A stretch of DNA of 64,000 bases from a virus: positions 62,001-126,000 of IMG/VR virus record IMGVR_UViG_3300023174_000074; one strand, 5' to 3'. Below the pieces are notes generated by a model. It was not told where the DNA came from and searched no databases. It saw nothing but the letters and a program-made list of their open reading frames with translations. This document shows, one piece after another, positions 15,174-23,682 of this stretch. Each line of letters opens with the position of its first letter. Position 1 is the first letter of the stretch. The position numbers and the translations under genes are program-made.

Positions 15174-16748
15174 ATGATGAAATATAGTTTCCCAACATTT
15201 ACAGAGAAACAAGCTCTGATGGAAAATGTCCAAGCTGCTAAGGATTATCTTTTGAAGAGATATGCCCTGAAAAATAAGATTAAAACATCCGAAATAGATG
15301 ACGAAACAAGAAAAAAGATCCTAGAAGATCCAAAATTTAAAGAGGTTAAGGATCTAACCGAGAAATCTCCGGGTTACACCCCAATGTTCGCAAAATTCAG
15401 ATTTGATCAAAAAGCTCACATGGAAGAGTTAAAAGAGATTTTTGACAATCTAATGAAATATAAGCAAACCTTAGGACAGGATTTGTCTATGAACATTAAC
15501 GATTACGCTAAAGTTGAGCCCACAGAAGATGATATCCGTCCAGGATATGAGGTTTTGGGTGATGATCTTAGAAATATCGAAAGAAAAAGAAAGCTTAAAA
15601 AACTATATGCTGAGTTAACTCCTAGAATGAAAAAATCTTTCTCTAAGGCAACGGACAAGCAAATCAAGGAGCTTACTGAAATTGCAAATCAGCTTGAACT
15701 TATTAAAAAGAAGAAAGTTTTAGAAAGTCCAAGAGGTGATAAAAAAGAGTCAAGCGCATTTGAAGCTTTCTGCTGGACGCTTAAGAAATATGATGACACT
15801 ACCACTTATCCAGAGTACAGAGACGAAAAGGTTGCTTTTGCGGATCTTATTAGAGACTCATTAGAATTCGCTGAAGGTTGGAGTCAAGACGAGTCCGGAT
15901 TACTTAAGAAGCTTAAAGATCTTGGTCCAATGGCAGGAATTCTTTATGCTAAGGACGGTTACATAGTGGAATCAGCTAGAACACCAGAAGCTCAAAGAGC
16001 AATATGTGCAGATACCAACTGGTGTATTAGAACAGATTCAACATTCTGGTCATATGGTGGTGGAAGAATACAGATCAACATCATCAATTCAAACGTTCCT
16101 ATTACCGATATCCACAGTTTAGTAGGAATAACTGTTAATCCTGACGGATCAATCCACACTGATGCTACCAGGCCTAATAGTAGACTAAGAGATAAGAACG
16201 GTAAACAGTACAGAACGCTAAAAGATGCTTTAGAAGGACTTGATTACCCTAAGGATCTAATCGACACCGTAATGGCTAAGTTCAAAATGGAGTGCGATAT
16301 TAAAATCGCTCTTGAAAGATACTATAAAGAAGGGGTTGGTCTTACTATTAGAAACATTATAGAATCTCTTATAACGACATCGAAAGGTTTCTTATCTGGT
16401 GCTATGCCACAGGAAGACTGGGAGAAGATCTCCGGATTGGTTGCTCAAATCATTTTTGAGGTTAAAAAAGATCTTAAGAAGAGCGATTTCATGAACGAAT
16501 TCAAACAATATGGTATTTTCAGTGAGGCAACATTAAATGTATTCGATAGACTTATCGGAGACGATTACACTAAAGCCGACATCGAAGATATATTAAAAGC
16601 AACAGAAAAAGGTATCGAAGAGATTAAGTACGTTTTAGAACTTAATTCAGAAGGAAGCCTTCCTCTAAAACCCGCTCAGGTTGAAATCATGAAAAATGTG
16701 GTTAAAGAAGAGCAAAACATAGCTAAAAGAATTAAATCTAAATTATAA
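15174..16748 (+). CDS. Large capsid-leader protein (524 aa)
   Basis: The leader MMKYSFPTFTEKQALME gives an L-M-E cleavage candidate at residue 17. The body is mostly helical and charged. A compact central block (about residues 270-310) contains DTNWCIRTDSTFW followed by a beta-rich INIINSN segment; phage proteins with a similar TxWCxxxxxxxF signature exist, but I cannot name a function. It heads a three-gene operon with 16750 and 18053 (gaps of one base each). Probably an internal virion protein. Confidence 0.6.
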   Translation: MMKYSFPTFTEKQALMENVQAAKDYLLKRYALKNKIKTSEIDDETRKKILEDPKFKEVKDLTEKSPGYTPMFAKFRFDQKAHMEELKEIFDNLMKYKQTLGQDLSMNINDYAKVEPTEDDIRPGYEVLGDDLRNIERKRKLKKLYAELTPRMKKSFSKATDKQIKELTEIANQLELIKKKKVLESPRGDKKESSAFEAFCWTLKKYDDTTTYPEYRDEKVAFADLIRDSLEFAEGWSQDESGLLKKLKDLGPMAGILYAKDGYIVESARTPEAQRAICADTNWCIRTDSTFWSYGGGRIQINIINSNVPITDIHSLVGITVNPDGSIHTDATRPNSRLRDKNGKQYRTLKDALEGLDYPKDLIDTVMAKFKMECDIKIALERYYKEGVGLTIRNIIESLITTSKGFLSGAMPQEDWEKISGLVAQIIFEVKKDLKKSDFMNEFKQYGIFSEATLNVFDRLIGDDYTKADIEDILKATEKGIEEIKYVLELNSEGSLPLKPAQVEIMKNVVKEEQNIAKRIKSKL

Positions 16749-16749
16749 T

Positions 16750-18051
16750 ATGGAAAAAGTTTCAAATTACGAAGAATTTATTAAAAATTCGGGGAAAGAA
16801 GAATCTATAAAAAATTCGGATCAAGAAGAATTTATAGGTGAAGCCTATTGGAGTAGAAGCTGGCTTAATCCTCCAGGAAGAGAATTAATAGATGCTTTCG
16901 ACGGAGACCTTCCATCTGCAAGAGATCTTAAAAGAGGGTTATATGTAACCGTTCAGAGATTAGATGGTCAAAAGATCAGATTGGAGATCAGAGGAAGCTC
17001 AATGCCTAAAACTGCTATGTGGGTTAACGAGGATGGAAATTACTGTTGTGAACACTACTCAAGTAAACCAGGATTAGAAACATACGGATTTGCTAGTTTC
17101 GATACACCACAAGAACTTTTCAGACACATCTGGCTTAGAATAGTTAAGAACGGTATCCCTGCTTCACTTATAAGCAAGAGAGACGTTAACGAGAAGGTAG
17201 ATTTTGATAAAATGTACCCAGCAGGTGAAGAACTTACTCTTGATCAAATTAGAGAAAGACTTAAACCTATGATGGGAGGAGATCAATTAGCTCATCCTAA
17301 TAACACCGAACTACTTCAATTGGCAACAATGCAAAGGCTAATCGAGCTTGATTTCATAGGAAAGATTGAAAGATATTCTAGTAATAGTAAAGCAGTTAAC
17401 CTGGTAAGGGATATTTCTAAAGGTGGTAAAGTTAAATACTACTTCTATCTAAGAGCATTAGAAAGAGCTAAAGAACTTTATGGAGATCTAATTAAAGATC
17501 TAGTAGGTGGAGATGCACACGGACAAATGATTCAGAAAACTGACTACGAAACTTGGACAGTTACTAACACACAAAGAATGCCAATCAACTCAGTTAACTT
17601 TAGAACCGGAGAAAACACTTTAAGATGTAGATTAGAGGACATTGAAATGTTCAACGCGATTTTTATTGCTATCGCAAAAAGAACTTTTAAAAGAGCAAAG
17701 GGTAAATCAATAAACGAGAAATTGGTTATACCTGGATGGAGAGCATCAGCAGAAGATAAAGAGACGATGGAAGAGCTTAACGATCTTCTTGCAAACTATT
17801 TTCACGATGCAGCTGCGGAAGTAAGTCAAACTGTTTTCTTTGATAAAGAACATGACACGACAGCAGTACATGAGAATGCTAAGGCAATTCTAATTAAGTA
17901 CCTTTTAAAAGAAGGTTCAATGTCAGTTAAGAGTCTAATCACAGGAAACGATAGAATGTCTCAATATGTTGATATGGCAACTAGAATCGAAGATATTGAC
18001 GGATTAACTAAGAGATTGATCAATGTTTCTAGAGCATTAAGATACGTATAA
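16750..18051 (+). CDS. Capsid-leader internal protein (433 aa), paralogue of 62261-63355
   Basis: The N-terminus has the NYEEFIKN pattern and, about 30 residues in, EEFIGEAYW, which matches the T4 FIAEA cleavage site. Downstream, LEIRGSSMPKTAMW, a Tyr/Gly-rich stretch and LFRHIWLRIVKNGIPASLI align with IAIKGQSMPSQAWF and LFINLIKDAVKKGAPSYF of the leftward gene at 62261, so the two are paralogues. The shared domain is not one I recognise. It is co-transcribed with 15174 and 18053. Confidence 0.65.
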   Translation: MEKVSNYEEFIKNSGKEESIKNSDQEEFIGEAYWSRSWLNPPGRELIDAFDGDLPSARDLKRGLYVTVQRLDGQKIRLEIRGSSMPKTAMWVNEDGNYCCEHYSSKPGLETYGFASFDTPQELFRHIWLRIVKNGIPASLISKRDVNEKVDFDKMYPAGEELTLDQIRERLKPMMGGDQLAHPNNTELLQLATMQRLIELDFIGKIERYSSNSKAVNLVRDISKGGKVKYYFYLRALERAKELYGDLIKDLVGGDAHGQMIQKTDYETWTVTNTQRMPINSVNFRTGENTLRCRLEDIEMFNAIFIAIAKRTFKRAKGKSINEKLVIPGWRASAEDKETMEELNDLLANYFHDAAAEVSQTVFFDKEHDTTAVHENAKAILIKYLLKEGSMSVKSLITGNDRMSQYVDMATRIEDIDGLTKRLINVSRALRYV

Positions 18052-18052
18052 T

Positions 18053-18304
18053 ATGAAACAACTTAAACCGATAACAAGCTTTATAGCAGAGAGAAAAAGG
18101 CAGGACTTTTGCAAAGGATGCGGAAAAAGCATAGAGGACCAGGAAAAAGAATGTCCAACCTGTGGAGCATTTCCACAAAAGGCTTATCATGAGAGGGCAG
18201 CAGTTAAAACTCTAGGTATTTCTAAATGGCTTCAGAACTCGCCTGTTATGCAGCCAAATCAAAAACTAAGTGAGAATACAATTACCAGACTTAGAGAATT
18301 CTAA
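18053..18304 (+). CDS. Capsid-leader zinc-ribbon protein (83 aa)
   Basis: MKQLKPITSFIAE is the closest match in the window to the T4 leader (MKTYQEFIAE), with an I-A-E cleavage site. Immediately after come CKGCGK and CPTCGA, two CxxC knuckles of a zinc ribbon, and then a helical tail. After cleavage the product would be a small zinc-ribbon protein inside the head, perhaps nucleic-acid binding. Last gene of the operon, followed by a terminator. Confidence 0.65.
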   Translation: MKQLKPITSFIAERKRQDFCKGCGKSIEDQEKECPTCGAFPQKAYHERAAVKTLGISKWLQNSPVMQPNQKLSENTITRLREF

Positions 18305-18325
18305 GAAATAAATTTTAACATAATT

Positions 18326-18355
18326 AAAATCCAGGCAGCAGTCTGGATTTTTTTT
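18326..18355 (+). terminator. Rho-independent terminator
   Basis: AAAATCCAG (18326-18334) pairs with CTGGATTTT (18343-18351), followed by a T-run. Ends the 15174-18304 operon. Confidence 0.85.
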
Positions 18356-18362
18356 GGAAAAC

Positions 18363-18397
18363 ATTTTTTTTATCCGTAGCCAGATATTACTTTTGCT
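18363..18397 (+). promoter_or_regulatory. Promoter, TTTTTTATCCG / TAnnTTTTG class
   Basis: A T-run with TATCCG at 18365-18376 is followed by ATATTACTTTTG around 18383-18394. The spacing matches the other members of this class. It leads into the frameshifted gene at 18416. Confidence 0.6.
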
Positions 18398-18415
18398 TCA
18401 AAGAAGCTATGTATT

Positions 18416-18645
18416 ATGAACATAAAAATATGGGACTCTAGAAATGAGCAATGGCTTGAGCCAATGTCAATTTATTTTGGCAAGGAAATACCATCCGGAA
18501 AATAAATGCAGTTAAACCCGGAACTGATCCTCTTTCCGATGGTTGGTATGATATCCAAGGGGAAGATTTAAAAAAAGTTGCCATGATTGGGAATTTTGAG
18601 TATAATGTAGAATTGCTAAGTATTAACAAAGGAAGGAAAAATTAA
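18416..18645 (+). pseudogene. Frameshifted YopX-like gene
   Basis: The first frame reads MNIKIWDSRNEQWLEPMSIY and stops at 18503-18505. Continuing in the -1 frame from the A-run at 18499-18502 gives INAVKPGTDPLSDGWYDIQG and on to a stop at 18643-18645. The combined product (about 76 residues) resembles the start of YopX-type phage proteins, which open with a xxRAWDxxxxxW pattern. One missing A in the run explains the break; it could be mutation, sequencing error or recoding. The 85 bases that follow hold no convincing gene. Confidence 0.5.
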
Positions 18646-18730
18646 AAAGAGAAAGATGAAAATAAATTGTATACAGAGAAAAAAGCCGGGGAACTTTTGA
18701 TAGCAATGAATAGTTTAAAATCTTAAGAGA

Positions 18731-18982
18731 ATGAAAACACTAACCCAGATAACTAAATTAAGACCTGAATTCAAATTCGGAGACATGACAATGATTGACT
18801 GGTTCGAGGTATCTTCAGGTCATGGATACTGCTGTATAAGGAGCGGGCTTAGGCATGCTGACGGTGAAACAAAATCCCCATACTATTATGAAAATTGTAT
18901 CGGCGGAAAAAATGCTAAAAAAGAAGCATTAACTAAATTTAATCAATGGTACGAATCTCTTAATAAAGCAAGACTGATATGA
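18731..18982 (+). CDS. Small hypothetical protein (83 aa)
   Basis: Starts MKTLTQITKLRPEF, faintly like a capsid leader but without the acidic cleavage site. A SSGHGYCCIRSG segment lies centrally. It overlaps the next gene by 4 bases (ATGA), so the two are coupled. Function unknown. Confidence 0.6.
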   Translation: MKTLTQITKLRPEFKFGDMTMIDWFEVSSGHGYCCIRSGLRHADGETKSPYYYENCIGGKNAKKEALTKFNQWYESLNKARLI

Positions 18983-19209
18983 AAACTATAATCCACGTAA
19001 ACCAACACAACATCAAGGTCAATGCTAAGGGTGAAAATAAACCTGTTATCACATGCAAGACATATAAGACAAACACTTATGCAAACGAAGTCACGATATA
19101 TGGACAGGATGGACTCCCGGCTGCTAGGATAATCTACTCAAAAGATAAACCGCTCTCATGTGGTGCCAAAGTTTGGATAGAAACTTATGGCAAAGTGGAG
19201 ACTAAATAA
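18979..19209 (+). CDS. Small conserved phage protein (76 aa)
   Basis: A beta-rich small protein (IIHVNQHNIKVN, PVITCKTYKTNTYANEV, PAARIIYS). I have the impression that this kind of sequence recurs in phages, but I know no function. It begins within the stop of the preceding gene and ends four bases before the ATG of the next. Confidence 0.6.
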   Translation: MKTIIHVNQHNIKVNAKGENKPVITCKTYKTNTYANEVTIYGQDGLPAARIIYSKDKPLSCGAKVWIETYGKVETK

Positions 19210-19213
19210 GAAG

Positions 19214-19816
19214 ATGAACAATTTTGACCTCATAAGAAAAATGTTAAGCTTCCCTGACGAGAACGCTTTCTACTTTCTTCAAATACTTAAAAGAAGAAAG
19301 GACAATCCTGATCTAGGGAAGGATATGATCCATATTGCGGACTACTATATCTATAGTCTGGAACAGTTCGATGGATTAAGGCAGAGAATTATACATCAAT
19401 GCGACACAGAGAATGCCAGAGCATACTTTAGACTTAATCGTAGGGACTCTAAGAAGGTCGCTATGCAAGTTTTAAAGAGAACGGTAGATCATATTATGTC
19501 TGAAAATTATCGTGCAGTTAAGAACGCCTTTGCGTCCTGTGCGGGTGAATTTAATTCAGATCCTGATAAGACTTGGATAGTTGATATAGATAATATTTCT
19601 ATCGACACTTTCAATCATTCTGGGGAACAAAAGAAAATTAGACAACTAGTATATGATCTTCAGGTTGACACTGGAAAGGAACCGATCATGAACATTATAC
19701 CCACCAAAGGAGGTGTTCATATCATAACCAGACCATTCAATTTGGATAAATTTAAAACACAATACCCGGAAATAGATGTTCACCGGGATAATCCGACGAT
19801 TTTATATTGCCCATGA
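19214..19816 (+). CDS. Conserved phage protein upstream of Dda helicase (200 aa)
   Basis: The ATG at 19214 is preferred over an in-frame upstream start because it clears the preceding gene. The C-terminal half (KTWIVDIDN, then MNIIPTKGGVHIITRPF, then IDVHRDNP) has the look of a nuclease or primase-like core with conserved Asp and His residues, but I cannot assign it. Its stop overlaps the helicase start (ATGA), implying coupled expression and perhaps a shared role in replication. Confidence 0.55.
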   Translation: MNNFDLIRKMLSFPDENAFYFLQILKRRKDNPDLGKDMIHIADYYIYSLEQFDGLRQRIIHQCDTENARAYFRLNRRDSKKVAMQVLKRTVDHIMSENYRAVKNAFASCAGEFNSDPDKTWIVDIDNISIDTFNHSGEQKKIRQLVYDLQVDTGKEPIMNIIPTKGGVHIITRPFNLDKFKTQYPEIDVHRDNPTILYCP

Positions 19817-21258
19817 GTAAAGTTAAAAAAAAACCAATAATAGATTTAGAATCTCTTAACACGGATCAGAAGACAGCTTTTGAAGATTTAAGGGATTTCG
19901 TTTGTGATAAGGGAGATGATAGCGTCTATGTGCTAAAAGGTTGGGCAGGAACAGGAAAGACCTATTGTGTGAGTGTGCTTGTCAGATATGTGCTCGAGGT
20001 GATACACCCGACACATAATTGGTATAGAATAGCAGTTACAGGACCAACCAATAAATCAGTGAGGGTTATTAAAAAAACCAGCGGGCTGAAAAATCCTAGG
20101 GTTTCGTTTCAAACCATTCATAAAATGCTTGGTCTAACCGAAAGGATAACCAAAGAAGGTGTACAGGAATTTGTTAATCAAGGGGATTTCCAACCAAAGA
20201 TAAAGACGGTAAAGCTACTTATTATCGACGAGGTTTCGATGCTGAATGATGATCTGTTTCAAGAAGTATTAAAATACAGAGACAAGATAAAAATTATCTG
20301 CATGGGAGATCCTGCACAGATTCCCCCTGTAGGTAAACCCGATTGTATTCCTTTTAGAGAAGAGCTTGCTGCAGGCTATAGAATTAAAACTCTTAGTCTA
20401 AAACAGATCATGCGTCAGAAGAAAGATAATGCTATTATCGAATCATCTGTGGCTATTAGATCTGAATTAGGTAGAGCTAAAAATCCAGTTGAACCCGTTA
20501 CAAAGCTAAATGAGAAAGGTGAAGGAATAGAATTTCTTAATCTCAATATTCCTGAGACAAGAAAAGGATTCTCAGAAATACTGAGACGATATTTTGTCAC
20601 CGATGAATTTAAAAAAGATTCTGAGTATGCAAAGATCATTGCATGGAGAAATAAAACTGTTGCAACCATGAATGATGTTATTCGTAAAGTTATCTACGGA
20701 GACGAAGCATTAGGATCAAAGATATTGGTTGGGGAAAAACTAATCGCAAACAATCCGATCATTCAAGGTGAGTCAATAGTTCTGAACACCAACGACGAAT
20801 TCAGTGTGGATAGTTTTACTATCGGTAGCGATGATCTTAGATATCACATATCAGATCAACCCGATGCCGAACCATTTCCAATAACACTAAAGTATTATGA
20901 AACTGTTGTTAGCTATCTTGATGATGAGGATGAAACGGTAAGGGTTAACATACAAATTCTACACGAGGACAGCGAGATGGATTTTAAAAAGCTGGCTAAT
21001 ATTCTAAAGCTTAGAGCTATAGAAAAGAAAGGCAAAGATAAAAGCTGGATAGTGTACTACAACTTTCTTAGAAAGTATGCTGATGTGAATTATGCTTATT
21101 GCACTAGCGCACACAAATCACAGGGAAGCACATACAATACAACATTTGTTCTGGAGGATGACATAAATCAAAATTTTAATATAATTGAAAAAAATAGAAT
21201 ACTTTATACCTCCTATACTAGAGCCAGTAGAAAGCTGTATGTACTTAGAAGATTTTAG
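19813..21258 (+). CDS. dda: Dda-like SF1B DNA helicase
   Basis: Motif I is GWAGTGKT at residues 43-50, motif Ia TGPTNKS, motif II LLIIDEVSML near 139, motif III GDPAQIPPVG, motif V/VI TSAHKSQGSTY and YTSYTRAS near the C-terminus. This is the RecD-like SF1B layout of T4 Dda, a 5'-3' helicase used in origin melting and strand displacement. At 481 residues it is slightly longer than T4 Dda. The last 20 codons are duplicated in decayed form at 22462-22521, beyond a homing endonuclease. The start at 19813 overlaps the preceding stop. Confidence 0.85.
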   Translation: MSKVKKKPIIDLESLNTDQKTAFEDLRDFVCDKGDDSVYVLKGWAGTGKTYCVSVLVRYVLEVIHPTHNWYRIAVTGPTNKSVRVIKKTSGLKNPRVSFQTIHKMLGLTERITKEGVQEFVNQGDFQPKIKTVKLLIIDEVSMLNDDLFQEVLKYRDKIKIICMGDPAQIPPVGKPDCIPFREELAAGYRIKTLSLKQIMRQKKDNAIIESSVAIRSELGRAKNPVEPVTKLNEKGEGIEFLNLNIPETRKGFSEILRRYFVTDEFKKDSEYAKIIAWRNKTVATMNDVIRKVIYGDEALGSKILVGEKLIANNPIIQGESIVLNTNDEFSVDSFTIGSDDLRYHISDQPDAEPFPITLKYYETVVSYLDDEDETVRVNIQILHEDSEMDFKKLANILKLRAIEKKGKDKSWIVYYNFLRKYADVNYAYCTSAHKSQGSTYNTTFVLEDDINQNFNIIEKNRILYTSYTRASRKLYVLRRF

Positions 21259-22424
21259 AATCTACCCAAACTCCATCCGTCACTAATATATTTATCGATT
21301 TCTTGCACATCAACCCTAACTGATTTTTTTGATTTATTTATCCATTTTTTACCCCTTGATGAATTTCCCATGCCTTTTCGACTTTCGTCAGTGATATTTA
21401 ACTTATCTTTATCAACGATTCTTCCCAAACACCATCCCTGACATATCCATTTTTCTAGTTGGTCAGCCTTAACCTTTTTATTTTTATCAAAGCAATTATT
21501 TATCCAGATGGTATTTTTATGAACATTGCTCATTTTTAATTTAGCATCCGTTGATCTTTTCATCCCCTTACTTACGTGTCTCAATTCTCCAGATTCCAAT
21601 CTAGGATCATCTATTTTAACCCTCATTCCGTTACCGCTAACATCTTTAACTGGTATTGTTCCCTTAGTAACACCCTGTAATTCACCGGATATAAATCGAG
21701 GATCATTTCGATCCAATATTAAATTTTTGCCTCCATCCTTAACAACTACTTTATGTGTAAATTTATGAATTAGCTCACCACTTTTTAATCTTGGATCGTC
21801 GGTTTTTATTCTTATGTTATTACCATTTTTATCATTTACACATACTGTTCCTTTTATTATACCTGTCATTTTTTCATTTTTGAATTCGTCCTTATTAACA
21901 TAACGAATAATTCCATTTTTATCCCTTCCTACAGCATTGTTACAATGTATACTTTTTAGATCACCATTAAGATAATTAGGATCATCGGTTGAAACCTGTT
22001 GGGTCTTTCCCTCCCCGTCCTTAACAGTAACATATCCTGTTGATATAAATATTAATTCTCCGCTTAAGTACTCTGGATTATTAACTGAGGTCTGAAACGT
22101 ATCCCCTTTTTTATTTCTAACCGTGACAACTCCACAGCTTCCCCCTCCACCACCACCTAAAGTGATATTATATACATTTTCATTTAATATAAATTCGTTA
22201 CTTACTAGTTCTTTTTCTTTTTCTAACATTTTATTTCTACTATCAAAATCATACAATATAATTTTTTTAAATTTCTCTATTCCGTATTTTTTAATAGCTA
22301 GTTTAATTAATTTACCTGATCCCATATAGTTATCATTAATATTATATGTGGAATGACACCCAATATAGATTTTACTATTTACTAGATTTAATATTAAATA
22401 AATCAGATGATGTTTTTTCGCCAT
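21255..22424 (-). CDS. GIY-YIG homing endonuclease with repeated DNA-binding units
   Basis: The N-terminal 95 residues form a GIY-YIG nuclease: LIYLILNLVNSKIYIGCHST, then NDNYMGSG, LIKLAIKKYG and a catalytic Glu region near KEKELVS. Six units of about 30 residues follow (roughly 100-285), each with a V-x-VKDxxG start and a DDPRLxSGEL core. The C-terminus has two W-x-NxxxxKxV modules. Phage Seg-like enzymes have similar modular DNA-binding tails. It ends overlapping the helicase stop, converging on it, and has GATATATA 20 bases upstream. Confidence 0.8.
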   Translation of the reverse strand: MAKKHHLIYLILNLVNSKIYIGCHSTYNINDNYMGSGKLIKLAIKKYGIEKFKKIILYDFDSRNKMLEKEKELVSNEFILNENVYNITLGGGGGGSCGVVTVRNKKGDTFQTSVNNPEYLSGELIFISTGYVTVKDGEGKTQQVSTDDPNYLNGDLKSIHCNNAVGRDKNGIIRYVNKDEFKNEKMTGIIKGTVCVNDKNGNNIRIKTDDPRLKSGELIHKFTHKVVVKDGGKNLILDRNDPRFISGELQGVTKGTIPVKDVSGNGMRVKIDDPRLESGELRHVSKGMKRSTDAKLKMSNVHKNTIWINNCFDKNKKVKADQLEKWICQGWCLGRIVDKDKLNITDESRKGMGNSSRGKKWINKSKKSVRVDVQEIDKYISDGWSLGRF

Positions 22425-22444
22425 TTTGTTAGTTTATATATATA

Positions 22445-22452
22445 TATATATC
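22445..22452 (-). promoter_or_regulatory. GATATATA late-type promoter (leftward)
   Basis: Within a TA-repeat at 22434-22452; the GATATATA end is 20 bases upstream of the GIY-YIG endonuclease ATG on the reverse strand. Confidence 0.45.
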
Positions 22453-22461
22453 TAACTATAG

Positions 22462-22521
22462 AATCGAATATACAGCCTACACCAGGCGAGTAAGAAAGTT
22501 TACGTCATGAGAAGATTCTAG
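22462..22521 (+). pseudogene. Remnant of the dda 3' end
   Basis: Read in one frame, this stretch encodes NRIYSLHQASKKVYVMRRF then stop, matching the helicase terminus NRILYTSYTRASRKLYVLRRF with small differences. It is separated from the intact helicase end by the GIY-YIG gene, and its stop overlaps the end of the next leftward endonuclease. I read it as the original helicase terminus left behind when the endonuclease arrived together with a replacement terminus. Confidence 0.7.
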
Positions 22522-23312
22522 TAGCTTTCTCTGATACGGATAAACTTGCAGTCAAGAAATTCCTCGATAGCCTTTTGTCTTAGTCTATCCTTTTCTTTTA
22601 ATTCGTCATTTATATAGTGGTATTTTTCGTCCCATTCATAAACTGTGTTATTTTCTTTATCATATCCATCTACCCAATATCCAAGTTCTTTAACGTGAAA
22701 TTCACACCCGTTTTCTGCGTGTTGAATTCTAATCCCGGTTTCTTCCATTAGCTTATTAAAGTACTCGCAGCCTTTTTTGCTATATGGAGGATGGAATTTT
22801 TTATCGATTGCTTTAAGCTTATCAATAAAAATTACTCTTAGCTTTTTCCTAGTCTCCTCGTTATGGTGTTTCCCGAATTTAGTATCTCTTAATGAATTTT
22901 CCCAATTAGTTCTATGCTCATCACTCATCTTCTTTCCTTTATTCCATGGCGTGCTTGATCCCCATTCGGTATCTTTAATCCCATTCTTCCAATTGCTCTT
23001 ATATTCTTCACTCATTGGCTTACCCTTATTCCAAGGTTCATATCCTTCCTTGTGTACATAAGCCCAGCCCACAGCATTTGGTTGAACTTTCTTGCTGCAG
23101 CTTTTACCGCAATGTTCTCTGTATCCCTTAGCTATATTATTAAATGAAGCTTCCCTATCACACTGCTTGCATTTTATCTTCTCCCCATTTAAAACGTATT
23201 GATCATAATAATCCTTGGTATCTATTTTATGGTTCTGTTTTATGTGACTTCCGAATCCGTTATTTGACTTTGTTTCGAATCCGCATATCTTACATTTCTT
23301 GATATCTTCCAT
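22518..23312 (-). CDS. Homing endonuclease, zinc finger plus NUMOD3 repeats, Vsr-like
   Basis: The N-terminus has a C2H2-like finger (CKICGFETKSNNGFGSHIKQ) and a second Cys cluster (CKQCDRE, CGKSCSKK). Two or three NUMOD3-type motifs follow (EPWNKGKPMSEEYKSNW, TPWNKGKKMSDEHRTNW). The C-terminus (GYWVDGYDKENNTVYEWDE, then KEKDRLRQ and CKFIRIRE) has the strand-Asp/Glu-Trp pattern of Vsr-like nucleases. It ends on the old helicase stop codon and has GATATATA 21 bases upstream. Confidence 0.75.
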   Translation of the reverse strand: MEDIKKCKICGFETKSNNGFGSHIKQNHKIDTKDYYDQYVLNGEKIKCKQCDREASFNNIAKGYREHCGKSCSKKVQPNAVGWAYVHKEGYEPWNKGKPMSEEYKSNWKNGIKDTEWGSSTPWNKGKKMSDEHRTNWENSLRDTKFGKHHNEETRKKLRVIFIDKLKAIDKKFHPPYSKKGCEYFNKLMEETGIRIQHAENGCEFHVKELGYWVDGYDKENNTVYEWDEKYHYINDELKEKDRLRQKAIEEFLDCKFIRIRESY

Positions 23313-23333
23313 GACTGTGCATAAACTTTAAAG

Positions 23334-23341
23334 TATATATC
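23334..23341 (-). promoter_or_regulatory. GATATATA late-type promoter (leftward)
   Basis: Reverse-strand octamer 21 bases upstream of the endonuclease ATG at 23312. Confidence 0.55.
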
Positions 23342-23350
23342 ATTTTATTT

Positions 23351-23380
23351 TTTATTCCCGGGTCTGATTCTTATATTTGT
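23351..23380 (+). promoter_or_regulatory. Promoter, TTTATTCCCG / TTATATTTG class, driving the cassette array
   Basis: TTTATTCCCG at 23351-23360, ten bases, then TTATATTTG at 23371-23379. This is the same layout as at 6161. It lies 18 bases upstream of the 59-codon gene that precedes the first attC-like site. All array genes point the same way, so it may serve as the cassette promoter. Confidence 0.75.
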
Positions 23381-23397
23381 AATATAAAATATGGAAT

Positions 23398-23577
23398 ATG
23401 GAAAAAATAGAAACATTAAAAGAAGAACTAATTCATTTAGTAGAAACGGCAATTCAATTCGGTGTTGATTTTGTTGATGTTGTAAAGGTCAAACCATCTG
23501 AGAGAAAAAGGACCGCAAACCGGATGGTTGAAAACACAATCAAAGATTTAGAAAACCCAAAACAAATTAATGATTGA
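23398..23577 (+). CDS. Leading small gene of the cassette array (59 aa)
   Basis: A short gene starting MEKIETLKEELIHLVE and ending KQIND; the second of two nearby ATGs is used because the other frame closes. It is helical and charged, with no recognised family. Its stop is followed directly by the ACCTAAC box of the first attC-like site. No GTTAGG start is found upstream, so unlike the other units it does not look like a complete excisable cassette and may be the fixed entry gene. Confidence 0.6.
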   Translation: MEKIETLKEELIHLVETAIQFGVDFVDVVKVKPSERKRTANRMVENTIKDLENPKQIND

Positions 23578-23670
23578 ACCTAACGGTTGGGTATATGTGA
23601 AGTACCTTACCACAAAACTTAAAAATTAAATAGAAACTTTAGGAGGTATTTCACATATACCTTGTTATAA
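23578..23670 (+). repeat. attC-like site 1
   Basis: ACCTAAC at 23578-23584, a long stem (GGTATATGTGAA with TTTCACATATACC), and junction GTTATAA at 23664-23670. Short class (93 bases) with no start codon for the next gene. Confidence 0.8.
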
Positions 23671-23682
23671 CTCGTTTTAATT

